DNA of 64,000 bases from Promethearchaeia archaeon (GCA_029856045.1 JAHQWG010000016.1:499921-563920), one strand, 5' to 3'. Shown: positions 55,071 to 64,000, counted from the stretch's first letter. The notes: generated by a model from the sequence alone, not told the origin. Numbers and translations: made by a program.

Positions 55071-55197
55071 CGATTATTGTTAATAGAGAATTTCTTTAAT
55101 AGCTGTGAAATTGAAGAGTTCTAAACCGAAATAAAAAAGAAATTTTAAAATAGTAGTTGAATTTTTAATTGTAATTAAAAAAAGTTGGTTATTTGAA

Positions 55198-55644
55198 ATG
55201 AAATTAAAAAAAGAACAATTTAAAATTTACAACTTTTTTATTCTACTAATAAATTTTATAACAATAATTCTTGGGATCATATATTTTACTTACCCAATTT
55301 ACACAATACTGTGGGATATTCTCGGAATTATAATTATAATCGCTTGGTTTGGGACTTTTGGGCTAGTTTTTATTAATGATCTAATTCTCATAAAGACTGA
55401 CAAGATTGGTAAAAAAATCAATCATTTCTGTTATTACTGTCTTGCATTTTATGTTTTAGCTTGGATTTTCTTATTAATAAACACCGGTTTATTAAGTATA
55501 GTTCACACTGCGGATATGGCTATGTTTACAATACTTGGTCTTATAACTTACATTGGGTTTTTCGGTATGGCTCTTTTTGGGATGTATTTAGCTTATCTTG
55601 ATATTAAGTATCTAGAGAATCGAGATGTATGGAATCTTGAATAA
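55198..55644 (+). CDS. Uncharacterised four-helix membrane protein
   Basis: The 148-aa protein has four predicted membrane helices (about 12-33, 40-62, 78-97, 108-130) with a short basic N-terminus. I recognise no family. It overlaps the esterase gene by 20 bp, so the two are probably expressed together, and the small protein might assist the membrane-anchored esterase. Confidence 0.65.
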   Translation: MKLKKEQFKIYNFFILLINFITIILGIIYFTYPIYTILWDILGIIIIIAWFGTFGLVFINDLILIKTDKIGKKINHFCYYCLAFYVLAWIFLLINTGLLSIVHTADMAMFTILGLITYIGFFGMALFGMYLAYLDIKYLENRDVWNLE

Positions 55645-56914
55645 ATTAGGGATTGTAAAGATCATTTTAGCAATTCTCTGCGCTTTAGCATTTATCATAG
55701 GGATTTTTTCCGTTTTTCAGATATATGTGGGCGGGACGGATGCAATTTCTCGAGTTGCTAATTGGTTTATGGCACAAATTGGAGAATTTCTCTTATTCAT
55801 CGTGATTGCTGCAACATTTATTTTATTAAAATTAACAGGTAAAAAAAATCATCCAAAAATATATTTTGCGATTATGATAATTGGCTTTTTAATTGCAGGA
55901 TTAAACTCAGTACCACTTCTTTTAACACCGGTCTCAATTTCTAATGCAAATGTCGAATTTAACGCAGGATTTGGTGAAAATTGGGAATCGACAATTCCAG
56001 ATGATGTTAAACCGTTTTTTATGCCTTCGCCTTTTAATATTCCACAACAATTTTTAGGAGTTCCACATAAAGAATGCCAGATCATAGAAAATGTACTATA
56101 TTATGAAGATCCTGATGAGAAAGTTTCCCTATATTTCGATGTATATATGCCTAAGGAACCTGATGAAAATTTACCGGGGAATAGGAGCACAATCATAAAA
56201 ATTCACGGAGGATCTTGGGTTGCGGGAGATAAAAGTACTGGCAATATGCCAGTTGTAAATAAATATCTTGCAGCTCAGGGATATGTAGTATTTGATATTC
56301 AGTATGGCTTAAGAGATACAGGTTCATTAGGTGCATTGGCAATTATTACACCAGAAAACGTTATTGGGAATTATACTTTTATTGATATGGTTAATCAAAT
56401 TGGAATTTTCACGAAACTCTTAGAAAACAATTATGCTGCAGAATATAATGCAAATCTTGAAAGTGTTTATATTATGGGAGGTTCTGCAGGAGGTCATTTA
56501 ACCTGTGTTACTGGATTTGGTTATAATGAGGATTATTTTAATGGAACTTTTAGTGAAAACATAAATATAAAAGGAATAATTCCGCTATATCCTCCAAGTA
56601 GTATTTCTTGGGCTGGAGCGAGTGGACTTTTACCAGGTAGTCCTGAAACTGACCCCGAACTATTCGATAAATATTCACCAACCGCGAATATCGATTCTAA
56701 TGACCCTCCATGTCTGATTTACCAAGGTACAGGTGATAAACTTGTTGATGTTTCTAATTCTATTGAAATTAAAAGTAGGTGCGACAATGTGGGAGTAACA
56801 TGCTGTAATTTATTATTTCCCCTAGCGGGACATGCAAGTGATATATTTTTTAATACAAATTTTGGTCAAGTCTGGTTGTATTATTTAGAACGATTCTTAT
56901 TTTTGACCCAGTAA
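55625..56914 (+). CDS. Membrane-anchored alpha/beta hydrolase (esterase/lipase)
   Basis: The 429-aa protein has three or four N-terminal membrane helices (to about residue 105), then an extracytoplasmic alpha/beta hydrolase. The oxyanion motif HGGSWVAGDKSTG is near residue 194, the nucleophile elbow GGSAGGH near 285, then GDKLVDVSNS (acid) and GHASDIF (His). This is the BD-FAE/HSL-like family acting on carboxyl esters. Substrate unknown. Its gene overlaps the four-helix membrane protein gene. Confidence 0.87.
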   Translation: MYGILNKLGIVKIILAILCALAFIIGIFSVFQIYVGGTDAISRVANWFMAQIGEFLLFIVIAATFILLKLTGKKNHPKIYFAIMIIGFLIAGLNSVPLLLTPVSISNANVEFNAGFGENWESTIPDDVKPFFMPSPFNIPQQFLGVPHKECQIIENVLYYEDPDEKVSLYFDVYMPKEPDENLPGNRSTIIKIHGGSWVAGDKSTGNMPVVNKYLAAQGYVVFDIQYGLRDTGSLGALAIITPENVIGNYTFIDMVNQIGIFTKLLENNYAAEYNANLESVYIMGGSAGGHLTCVTGFGYNEDYFNGTFSENINIKGIIPLYPPSSISWAGASGLLPGSPETDPELFDKYSPTANIDSNDPPCLIYQGTGDKLVDVSNSIEIKSRCDNVGVTCCNLLFPLAGHASDIFFNTNFGQVWLYYLERFLFLTQ

Positions 56915-57038
56915 AGAAAAAAATAATTTTTACATTTTTTTTTCGCATTTTAAGTCAGTTCAACAGAAGCTTAAATGAATAAATTAGTAAAAAAACCACA
57001 AATTTTATCTTTATTGCCACTTTTACAATACTTATAAT

Positions 57039-57875
57039 ATGAGTATTGAAATTATAGAAAAGGACGATCGTCTTTATCGTTTTGTACTTTCGACATCGAT
57101 TGAAATGGCTAATGCCTTCAGGAGAATAATCTTAATTGAAGTTCCTGTAATGGCAATTGATGAAGTAATAATGTTAAGGAATGATAGTCCACTTTACGAT
57201 GAAATTCTTACACATAGACTTGCAATGATTCCAATAATTACAGACCTAAAAAATTATAATTTTCAACAAGAATGTTCTTGTGGAGGTGCCGGGTGCTCAT
57301 TATGTTCAGTTACGTTGACATGTGATATAAAAAACGATACAGGTGAAATCATTCTCGTCACCTCGGGAGATTTAATCTCAAATGATCCAAAAATTGTCCC
57401 AGTAAGTCCTAATATACCAATTGTAAAATTAGAACATGGTTCTTCATTAACATTTGAAGCATTTGCATTATTAGGAAGGGCTAAAGACCACGCTAAATTC
57501 CAAAGTGTTGCGGCTATTGGATACAAATTTTATCCTAAAATTAAAATTGATGAAAATAAATGTAAAAAATGTGTTCAAAAATGTATAGCTTCACAATATT
57601 GCCCAAAAAACTTATTCAAAGTTGGAACTGAAGTAAGCAGTCCTAAATTAATTCCAGATTTTTGGAAATATTGCGATTTGTGTGAATCATGTTCACGTGA
57701 ATGTCCTGAAGGGGCTATTAATGTCGAATATGATGATAATAAGTTTATTTTTTCAATTGAATCTGATGGAGTTCTCCCATTAGATACTATTATGAAAAAA
57801 GGTTGGGAAATATTTAAAGAAAAAATTGATGATTTTAAAGATCAATTAGAAAAATTAGAAATAGAAATAATCTGA
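57039..57875 (+). CDS. rpoD: DNA-directed RNA polymerase subunit D (Rpb3-like) with Fe-S domain
   Basis: The 278-aa subunit has the alpha-like core (FRRIILIEVPVMAIDEV, LTHRLAMIPI). A Rpb3-type zinc motif C79-x-C81-x4-C86-x2-C89 is present, and a ferredoxin-like insertion (about 175-228) carries two [4Fe-4S] cysteine sets: CKKCVQKC...CP and CDLCESCSRECP. It nucleates polymerase assembly with subunit L. It is followed by uL18e, uL13 and uS9 genes, as is usual in archaea. Upstream genes uS13, uS4 and uS11 are not present; an esterase is there instead. Confidence 0.96.
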   Translation: MSIEIIEKDDRLYRFVLSTSIEMANAFRRIILIEVPVMAIDEVIMLRNDSPLYDEILTHRLAMIPIITDLKNYNFQQECSCGGAGCSLCSVTLTCDIKNDTGEIILVTSGDLISNDPKIVPVSPNIPIVKLEHGSSLTFEAFALLGRAKDHAKFQSVAAIGYKFYPKIKIDENKCKKCVQKCIASQYCPKNLFKVGTEVSSPKLIPDFWKYCDLCESCSRECPEGAINVEYDDNKFIFSIESDGVLPLDTIMKKGWEIFKEKIDDFKDQLEKLEIEII

Positions 57876-57952
57876 TTACCAAAGATATATATTCATAAAT
57901 TTAAAAAATAATGCTAAATATTAAAGTTCATAAATTTTAAGGGAATAATATT

Positions 57953-58315
57953 ATGTCTCATAAACCAACCGGTCCAAGTGATTATTATACTAGGAAAATA
58001 GCTCGAACTCTCTGGAAAACTAAGAGAAGGATCTGGAAGGATGTTTCTAAAAGAATTACTAAGCCAAAAAAGAATAAAGTAGAAATAAATCTCTATAAGA
58101 TTAATAATAAGACTAAAAACGGAGATTTAATTATTGTTCCCGGGAAAATTCTTGGTATGGGAAGTCTGGACCACACGGTAATAATTGCATGTTTAAAGGC
58201 TTCGAAATCAGCTAAAAAAATTGTCGAAAATTCATCAACTGAAAGTAAAATTATATCTATTGAAGAGTTATTAGAGAAGAATCCTAGCGGTTCCAACGTG
58301 AAAATAATTGTTTAA
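57953..58315 (+). CDS. rpl18e: 50S ribosomal protein L18e
   Basis: The 120-aa protein matches uL18e/L15-related: GPSDYYTRKIARTLWKTKRR and VPGKILGMGSLDHTVIIAC. It is a large-subunit protein. It follows rpoD by 77 bp and precedes uL13 by 20 bp, consistent with the archaeal ribosomal operon order. An AAGGGA SD is upstream. Length is usual. Confidence 0.94.
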   Translation: MSHKPTGPSDYYTRKIARTLWKTKRRIWKDVSKRITKPKKNKVEINLYKINNKTKNGDLIIVPGKILGMGSLDHTVIIACLKASKSAKKIVENSSTESKIISIEELLEKNPSGSNVKIIV

Positions 58316-58335
58316 ATGCAAAAAATGAATCCATA

Positions 58336-58797
58336 ATGGTTGAATATAAATTAATAGATGTAAAAGATAAAATACTTGGAAGAGCTTGCACTCAAATCGC
58401 AAAAAGGGCGCTCTTAGGGGAATATATTATCGTCATTAATGCAAAAGACTGTGTGATTTCAGGCAAAAAAGATCAAATTCAAAAGAAATATCTAGAGAAG
58501 CTTAATATTCATACTGCTACAAATCCTAGGCGCGGTCCTTTTTGGCCGAGACGTCCGGATCGTTTTTTTAGAAAAATTGTTTGGGGCATGCTCCCAAGAA
58601 ATAGAAGAGGTCGGGATGCATTAGCGAGAATTCATGTTTATATTTCAGATGTTCCTGAACGATTTAAACATCGATATCAAAAATTAACTCCGCTTGATAT
58701 ACAAAATGCCGACGTTTCTCGATTGCAAAATAAATTTATTCATCTTGAAACTATATGCTCTCGAATTGGATGGAAAAATAAAGAGGTTGAGATTTAA
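58336..58797 (+). CDS. rpl13: 50S ribosomal protein L13 (uL13)
   Basis: The 153-aa protein has the uL13 features LIDVKDKILGRACTQIAK and FFRKIVWGMLPRNRRGRDAL. It binds 23S rRNA early in assembly. It is 20 bp after uL18e and 4 bp before uS9, so the genes are cotranscribed. Length is normal. Confidence 0.96.
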   Translation: MVEYKLIDVKDKILGRACTQIAKRALLGEYIIVINAKDCVISGKKDQIQKKYLEKLNIHTATNPRRGPFWPRRPDRFFRKIVWGMLPRNRRGRDALARIHVYISDVPERFKHRYQKLTPLDIQNADVSRLQNKFIHLETICSRIGWKNKEVEI

Positions 58798-58801
58798 ATA
58801 A

Positions 58802-59209
58802 ATGGTTAAATATATTAATGCATCAGGTAAAAGAAAAACTGCAATTGCTCGAGCTGTTTTAAATACCGAAGGAAAGGGAATAGTTAATATAAATTCTGTT
58901 CCACTAGAAGCACACAAACCGAGTATTGCTAAAGAACGGATTAAAGAATTATTTAAAATCCTTGATGAACCAAAACTTAAAGAAGTTGATATTAAAGTAA
59001 AAGTTAAATCTGGTGGAATAATGGCTCAAACTGATGCTATTAGAATGGCTTTAGCAAGAGTGATTTATAAATATTTAAGACGCAAAAACACTGCCAATTT
59101 ATTTAAAGAATATGATAGTTCATTATTAAGTGGAGACAGTCGAAGGAAAGAGTCAAAGAAATTCGGAGGGAAGGGAGCGAGAGCAAGACGCCAAAAATCT
59201 TTCCGATAA
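58802..59209 (+). CDS. rps9: 30S ribosomal protein S9 (uS9)
   Basis: The 135-aa protein matches uS9, with KYINASGKRKTAIARAVL, GGIMAQTDAIRMALAR and the basic end ARARRQKSFR that contacts the P-site tRNA. It closes the ribosomal cluster. In many archaea rpoN and rpoK follow; here the convergent aroA gene ends 5 bp away instead. Confidence 0.96.
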   Translation: MVKYINASGKRKTAIARAVLNTEGKGIVNINSVPLEAHKPSIAKERIKELFKILDEPKLKEVDIKVKVKSGGIMAQTDAIRMALARVIYKYLRRKNTANLFKEYDSSLLSGDSRRKESKKFGGKGARARRQKSFR

Positions 59210-59214
59210 TTATT

Positions 59215-60537
59215 CTATTTTATTTTAAAGTGTGCTCCTAATTTTTGCAAATCCTCTATAAATGTTGGATAAGAATCTTCAATGATCTCTACATTTGAGA
59301 TATGGGAGTTTGATTCTGCAAACATTGCGGCAATAATTAATGCCATGGCTATTCGATGATCATCACCATGATTTAAATCTGCCCCGTTTAATTTTGTATT
59401 CTTTTTTAAAATTAATTCATCTTCTTTTTCTTCTAAATTTGCTCCCATTTTTTTCAATTCTCGTGATATCCCAGAAACTCTATCCGATTCTTTACTCCTA
59501 AGATTCTTGATATTATATAATTTCATAACTTTATTAGTGAAACAACCCATTACTGCTAGAATTGGAAATAAATCAGGAGTTTCTCTGCAATCAATTGAAA
59601 TGTCTTCTGAAGAATTTCTATTTATTCCCCTTTTTATTTTAACCATCTTCTCATGAGGATTTATCAATATTTTGGCTCCCAGCTCGCTTAAATATGTAAT
59701 TATTTCTCTATCACCTTGAGGACTAGTACTATCCAGATTATTAAAAATAACTTCAAGTTCATTCTCCACTAATGCTGCAGCTCCTAAAATATAAGCTGCC
59801 GATGAGAAATCTCCAGGAATATCATATATTTGACCACGATAGTACTGAGAACATGGAATTACTAAATTTCCCATTAAACTTTCTGAAATTTCTTGCTTAA
59901 TTGTTATTCCAGCTTGATCCAACATATCCAATGTTAAATAGATATATGGATGAGATGTAAGCGGGGAAGTTAACTCTATAATCGTAGCATCACTACCTTT
60001 ACATTTCAATAGTGGTGTAATAAGTAGTAATGCTGTTATAAATTGAGAACTGACATCTCCCGGAAGTTTTATTTTTTTAGGAGTTACATTTACGGGTTTG
60101 ATACTAATTTCATCCTCACTAACCTCAATTTCTGCACCTAATTGTCTTATTGCTTCTAATAATGGTAAGATTGGACGTTTTTTTTTTAAAAATTCCCCTG
60201 ATAGTCGAATTCCATTTTCCGTTAATAATCCCAGAACACATAGGATCCTAAAAGTTGTACCAGAATTTCTACAATCTATCGGCTTTTCGGGAGCAATAAG
60301 TTTGGCTTTATGAAAATCTATTAAAAATTTATTCTCCTTTTCTTTTAGAATTTTGACTCCTAAGCTTTTAAGAGCATTGATTGTTACCTCCACATCTCCT
60401 ACTGTTAGAGGATTATTTATAACTGAAATTGACTCAGTTAACCCTGCAATAAAAAATGCTCTATGAGAATAACTTTTTGAGGGAGGAACTTTAATTTTGC
60501 CGCTTAAAGTTTTGATTGGAAATATTTCTAAGTCCAT
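59215..60537 (-). CDS. aroA: 3-phosphoshikimate 1-carboxyvinyltransferase (EPSP synthase)
   Basis: The 440-aa enzyme carries KVPPSKSYSHRAFF, NSGTTFRILCVLG, GDVSSQFITALLL, RSKESDRVSG and DDHRIAMALI, the conserved substrate loops of EPSP synthase. It joins PEP to shikimate 3-phosphate in aromatic amino-acid synthesis; aroC, the next enzyme, begins at 63.7 kb. The gene is the last of a probable three-gene unit with two hypothetical proteins upstream. It is convergent with rps9. Confidence 0.95.
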   Translation of the reverse strand: MDLEIFPIKTLSGKIKVPPSKSYSHRAFFIAGLTESISVINNPLTVGDVEVTINALKSLGVKILKEKENKFLIDFHKAKLIAPEKPIDCRNSGTTFRILCVLGLLTENGIRLSGEFLKKKRPILPLLEAIRQLGAEIEVSEDEISIKPVNVTPKKIKLPGDVSSQFITALLLITPLLKCKGSDATIIELTSPLTSHPYIYLTLDMLDQAGITIKQEISESLMGNLVIPCSQYYRGQIYDIPGDFSSAAYILGAAALVENELEVIFNNLDSTSPQGDREIITYLSELGAKILINPHEKMVKIKRGINRNSSEDISIDCRETPDLFPILAVMGCFTNKVMKLYNIKNLRSKESDRVSGISRELKKMGANLEEKEDELILKKNTKLNGADLNHGDDHRIAMALIIAAMFAESNSHISNVEIIEDSYPTFIEDLQKLGAHFKIK

Positions 60538-60630
60538 AATTTTATTAAGTATAAAAAAAGTAATTAAGATTTTTTAATATATACTATAATTTCAATTTAC
60601 TACAACAAAAGCAAAAAAAAATAGTTTAAT

Positions 60631-60954
60631 TCATTCATCATCTTGAATAAATAATTTCAATTTTTGTAATATAGTCTCAGTTGTATCATATTCTTTATCC
60701 AAATCTGGAATTTTAATCTTTGGTTTAGACTTAGTCTCCTGTATTACAATTTCTACTCTTCTTCCTTTAAATTTGCGGTATATTTCCTCAAGCTTAGTAT
60801 TTAATATAGTTGCTTCCTTCTCGTCTATAAGAAAAAATAAAGTATCTTTAATCTTTTCCCATAATTTTTGGATCTTATCATCATTTTTTGCCCATTTTGA
60901 AATATCTCTCTTGATTAAAGTTCCTCTATATTTTAATATCTTTTTTCTGGCCAT
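60631..60954 (-). CDS. Uncharacterised 107-aa charged protein
   Basis: I do not recognise this family. It is highly charged and probably helical, with a FKGRRVEIVIQETKSKPKIKI-like beta stretch (two pieces) before an acidic C-terminus. No membrane segment. It lies between aroA and the zinc-finger/LURP-like gene on the same strand (93 and 40 bp), suggesting co-transcription. Confidence 0.6.
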   Translation of the reverse strand: MARKKILKYRGTLIKRDISKWAKNDDKIQKLWEKIKDTLFFLIDEKEATILNTKLEEIYRKFKGRRVEIVIQETKSKPKIKIPDLDKEYDTTETILQKLKLFIQDDE

Positions 60955-60994
60955 TATTTTTCGCTCTTCCGAGATTTTATTTTAATGTTAGATT

Positions 60995-62014
60995 CTATCG
61001 CCTTAGAGCCCTAGGGTTCCGATATAATTTTGTTTCTTGAGCAGAAACATTCAAAGAAATTTTCCCGTCTTTAAGTAATTTTCTAGTTCTTTGTAATTTG
61101 TTTTTAATTGGGTCCAAAAATTTGAGCATCATTGCAAATAATAATATAATACTCTTTAATGCTTCATTTTCATATGCTTTTTCCTTGTAAAATTTGACAA
61201 CATACTTTCCCCCTACATTAACAACTTTCTCATCAATTTTTGCAATCAAATTATCCTGTCCATCAAAAATATCCCAATCACTACCAATAGATAGCACATC
61301 TTCATCAAATGTAAAAATTTCCCATTCCTTTTTCTTCTCATTTATTAAAAGTGGAAATGTATGAATTTCTCCAAATAATCTCTTTGGGAATCGCAGATTT
61401 TGCTTAGCTAAATCAACGATATATTTATAATCTGAAACCATCACTTTAAATTCAGGAAGTGAATATTCTGCACCAAATGTAGCTTTTAAACTATTTAAAA
61501 CCATTTCCTCTATCGTACCTTGCCAAGCAATCGAGTCGGAGTCAAACCATTTGATTACTAATCTCTTTTTACAAGGATTATCTTCTTGCTCTTCCCAATC
61601 TTTCTTCATAAAACCAAAAAATCCCACAGTATCATTATCTTCCTTCACAGAACCACAAAGATCTAAGTTTTTAGGAAATTGACGGGATTTAGCCATAAGT
61701 CTCTGTTTTTGGAATATTCCAATTTCCGGACCGTGTAAATCTGTTAACCAGAAGTCAATTGTAATTTTTTTAAGGTATTTCTTCTTGGCTTTCTTTGGTT
61801 TTTCAACTTTTTCCTTTTCAATTTTTGTCTCTCCCCTGGTTTCTCCCAATATTTTTTCCTCAATATAAGATTCCAAATCTTCTTCTTTTTTCTTCCTAAC
61901 TGACTTCTTCTTTTCATAATCTGGGTTGAGTCTACAATAAGGTAGATGGGAATTCAATCTCCTATATCGCCTTCCACAATACGGACATTTTTCAAGTTCT
62001 ATAGATTCAGACAT
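60995..62014 (-). CDS. Zinc-finger protein with C-terminal LURP-one/tubby-like domain (tentative)
   Basis: The 339-aa protein starts with a probable C2HC-type zinc finger (CPYCGRRYRRLNSHLPYC, residues 9-26), then a lysine-rich linker (~35-85). A middle region (~85-230) has no recognised domain. The C-terminal ~110 residues (about 225-335) show a tubby-like barrel pattern: SIGSDWDIFDGQDNLIAKID, then GGKYVVKFYKEK and a long hydrophobic helix. LURP-one/tubby domains bind phospholipids or other ligands. No transmembrane topology is secure. The next gene downstream is the 107-aa protein. Confidence 0.6.
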   Translation of the reverse strand: MSESIELEKCPYCGRRYRRLNSHLPYCRLNPDYEKKKSVRKKKEEDLESYIEEKILGETRGETKIEKEKVEKPKKAKKKYLKKITIDFWLTDLHGPEIGIFQKQRLMAKSRQFPKNLDLCGSVKEDNDTVGFFGFMKKDWEEQEDNPCKKRLVIKWFDSDSIAWQGTIEEMVLNSLKATFGAEYSLPEFKVMVSDYKYIVDLAKQNLRFPKRLFGEIHTFPLLINEKKKEWEIFTFDEDVLSIGSDWDIFDGQDNLIAKIDEKVVNVGGKYVVKFYKEKAYENEALKSIILLFAMMLKFLDPIKNKLQRTRKLLKDGKISLNVSAQETKLYRNPRALRR

Positions 62015-62193
62015 AGTTTATTAGTAGGTAATTATGATATAAAAAATTTATTAGATAATGGTTTAATAAAATATAAGATGTTGATTCTTTTGGCAAAACC
62101 ATGGAAAATTAATGGGAATAACCATCTTTAGACTTTCTGTTTATCCAAAAATTGCTTAAAATTAAAAAAAAAATTAAAATAATTTAAGTGGGT

Positions 62194-63582
62194 TTAACGT
62201 TTTTCAGACATCTTTAGGTAAAAGATTATTATCAATCCTAATCCTATTGTACCAGTTATAAGAACGATTAGTTGAAGTATTGCACTGAGTGCAAGATCTA
62301 AAGTTAAGATATCAAAAATCGTTCCAAAAATATCAACAAGACTAATAATAGTAAACAACAATACAATTGCGTTTATAGAATCATCTACTTTTTCCTTTTG
62401 TCTCTGAAATAGATCTTGAAGAAAGTTTTCAATCATATTTAATTTTTCTTGAAGTTTTTCAAATATTTCAGAAGTGTGCCAACGATCATTTAATTCTTGA
62501 AGTAAATTTCTTTTTTCAGTATCAAAAGTTATTTTTATTCCACTAAAAGTATCTAAAACTCTGTTAATTGACCTATTAAACTCCCGAATGTTGTATATTG
62601 CCCTTTTAATCCTTTTTAATTTCATTTCTTTAAAATGGAAATTGAACCAAACCACAGCGTAATCGACTAAATTAATTAATATTTCTAAAGATCTCCAATG
62701 TGTCTGTGCAATTTCAATTAAGCGAACATAATCATCGTAAACCTTATAAGTGGTTTGAGAAAATTTACTTTTCTTATTAGATGTAAGGATTATTGAATGG
62801 CCCCAACCAAAGTAGATATATCTATTATCGTAGATTGAAAAATCATTTACATCCATTTTTTTTGCAGGTGTAACTAAAAATTTAAATGGATCACCCGGAT
62901 TTTCCAACTCAAAAAGGTGATCGTCGTTTATATGATAAATTCGGTGTGTCCAAGGTAATATATGTTCAGATTTTTCATCATCACTAAATGTACTTGGTTC
63001 TGGAAAAAAATCAAATGTAAAATTCGGAATATTTAATTTCTTTATTGTCTGAGCATATTTTAAAGAAATTTTATAACAAATTTCTTCAAAATATTTTTTA
63101 TATAGTTTATTTAGCTTTTCCGATATTTTTTCTAATTGTAAAATTTTAATACCTTCCCTCTTTTCAATTTCAACATCTACACTACAGCACCCTACCCCAG
63201 CTGTATCTATATAAAATTTAACATTTGTAAATTTTAAAGAATTCTCAGGAAATATCCCAGCAACTTCTTCTTCTATTGGCATAAAACAATCCTCTGTTTT
63301 ATCACTAATTAGCCAACCCAGAAGATAAGAACCTTCTTTACTTACTGGGGTAAAAACTCCCTTCGCTCTATGAAGTTTTTCTGTAGTTTTAGCTTCCCAT
63401 TGAATTTTGTATTGTTTGCCGTTTATATTTATCGGAATTTTACCAATTTCTTCAATAATTCGATTCTTTAAGAAAGAATCGTATTTAAATCTAATCTCAT
63501 CAACATCTAAAAAAACAAATGTGTTAAAAGGAGCAAATATATATTCTGTAATTTTCTGAAATTTCATATTATTATCATTCAT
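62194..63582 (-). CDS. Uncharacterised protein with long stalk and two C-terminal membrane helices
   Basis: The 462-aa protein has a large soluble N-terminal part (about 1-300), a helical stretch (about 310-400), and two closely spaced C-terminal membrane helices (INAIVLLFTIISLVDIFG, LILQLIVLITGTIGLGLII-like). That overall plan resembles CorA-type or RMD1-like membrane proteins, but no CorA GMN motif is seen, so metal transport is not supported. It is divergent from aroC, about 115 bp apart. No other feature identifies it. Confidence 0.55.
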   Translation of the reverse strand: MNDNNMKFQKITEYIFAPFNTFVFLDVDEIRFKYDSFLKNRIIEEIGKIPININGKQYKIQWEAKTTEKLHRAKGVFTPVSKEGSYLLGWLISDKTEDCFMPIEEEVAGIFPENSLKFTNVKFYIDTAGVGCCSVDVEIEKREGIKILQLEKISEKLNKLYKKYFEEICYKISLKYAQTIKKLNIPNFTFDFFPEPSTFSDDEKSEHILPWTHRIYHINDDHLFELENPGDPFKFLVTPAKKMDVNDFSIYDNRYIYFGWGHSIILTSNKKSKFSQTTYKVYDDYVRLIEIAQTHWRSLEILINLVDYAVVWFNFHFKEMKLKRIKRAIYNIREFNRSINRVLDTFSGIKITFDTEKRNLLQELNDRWHTSEIFEKLQEKLNMIENFLQDLFQRQKEKVDDSINAIVLLFTIISLVDIFGTIFDILTLDLALSAILQLIVLITGTIGLGLIIIFYLKMSEKR

Positions 63583-63698
63583 TTCTTTAAGCCTTTAAAC
63601 AGTAATACAGGGAAAAAAGATAAAAAAATTATTTTGTTTAATTTTTGCACTATTTTTAACTTTTCTAATTTAAATTTAATAATGCTTTAATAGAAAAT

Positions 63699-64000
63699 AT
63701 GGCTGGAAATTCTATAGGTACTATTTTTAAAATCACCTCATTTGGAGAAAGTCATGGCGAACTAATTGGCGTAATTATAGATGGCTGCCCTACTGGCTTG
63801 AAAATCAGTAAAGAGCTAATTCAGAAAGAATTGGAAAGAAGGCGTCCCGGTCAATCGGAGTTAACAACATCCCGTTCCGAAGAAGATGAAGTCGAAATAC
63901 TTTCGGGTATATTTAATAATTTTACAACTGGTGCCCCCATCTGCCTAATTGTCAAAAATAAAGATGTAGATTCTTCTAAATATGAGAAAATGAAGAATAT
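63699..64000 (+). CDS. aroC: Chorismate synthase, N-terminal part (runs off the window)
   Basis: The first 100 codons show [25 protein letters not shown], matching the N-terminus of chorismate synthase, including the FGESHG flavin-site motif, and the [13 protein letters not shown] segment. The enzyme makes chorismate from EPSP using reduced FMN. aroA, which makes EPSP, is 3 kb away on the other strand. The gene continues beyond 64000. Confidence 0.95.
   Translation, partial: MAGNSIGTIFKITSFGESHGELIGVIIDGCPTGLKISKELIQKELERRRPGQSELTTSRSEEDEVEILSGIFNNFTTGAPICLIVKNKDVDSSKYEKMKN

Noticed and set aside
1-64000. tRNA, rRNA, CRISPR arrays, integrases and transposases
   Set aside because: I scanned intergenic regions by eye and found no cloverleaf, rRNA, regular repeat-spacer array or recombinase. 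A dedicated scan would be decisive.

Overview
The window looks like a chromosome segment of an anaerobic archaeon, most probably an Asgard (Lokiarchaeia-like) lineage. The sequence is strongly AT-rich and uses many TTG starts. Archaeal hallmarks are a group II chaperonin, RpoD with an Fe-S insertion followed by uL18e-uL13-uS9, archaeal-type TrpRS, a geranylgeranyl-reductase-family flavoprotein and TrmI. Eukaryote-like proteins typical of Asgards are a Rag/Gtr-type GTPase, a seven-bladed WD40 protein and a small protein resembling the UFD1/Cdc48 N-domain. The lineage is an inference from gene content; no rRNA or tRNA gene was seen.

Layout. 1-7.6 kb: a small heat shock protein and Cdc48 pair behind a palindromic operator, then a DUF1028 protein, a GNAT protein, an acyl-CoA ligase and an orphan adenine-N6 DNA methyltransferase. 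7.9-13.8 kb: a two-gene CobN-type metal chelatase (ChlI/ChlD fusion plus the 1273-aa CobN). 13.8-28.1 kb: an accessory, visibly rearranged region with an ArsR regulator, a cyclase-family hydrolase, an ABC-2 exporter, a DNRLRE surface protein, a split MaoC hydratase, a GGR-like flavoprotein, a G+C-richer amino-acid ABC importer with a threonine dehydratase, an aminotransferase and an ornithine-cyclodeaminase-family enzyme. 28.9-32.8 kb: the UFD1-like protein, WD40 protein, a degenerate MTHFR-like protein, a methyltransferase and an Lrp regulator. 32.9-43.8 kb: Wood-Ljungdahl and central carbon genes, with MetF-MetV-HdrB-HdrC-HdrA(MvhD) as one operon, a second MetV-MetF pair transcribed divergently, and GTP-dependent PEPCK. 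43.8-57 kb: thermosome, TrpRS, Rag-like GTPase, tRNA-related genes, PRC-barrel, coiled-coil protein, SHMT and an esterase. 57-64 kb: RpoD and ribosomal proteins, AroA, three uncharacterised proteins and the start of AroC.

How the genes fit together. The double MetV/MetF set with HdrABC and a fused MvhD domain points to an Hdr-coupled methylene-tetrahydrofolate reductase, as described for the Moorella complex. SHMT supplies C1 units to the same pool, and PEPCK links to gluconeogenesis.

The most distinctive structural observation is that two cargo segments (an ABC-2 exporter; threonine dehydratase plus an amino-acid importer) each sit at the junction of a convergent gene pair. Each is bordered by partial copies of both neighbouring 3'-proximal regions: complete upstream gene, fragment of downstream gene, cargo, fragment of upstream gene, complete downstream gene. 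This is the footprint expected from single-crossover integration or an equivalent duplication. A third, smaller case (the DNRLRE gene) is nested in the first. Other items worth following are the UFD1-like protein, the sHSP operator palindrome, and two genes whose conserved N-termini lack a canonical start codon.
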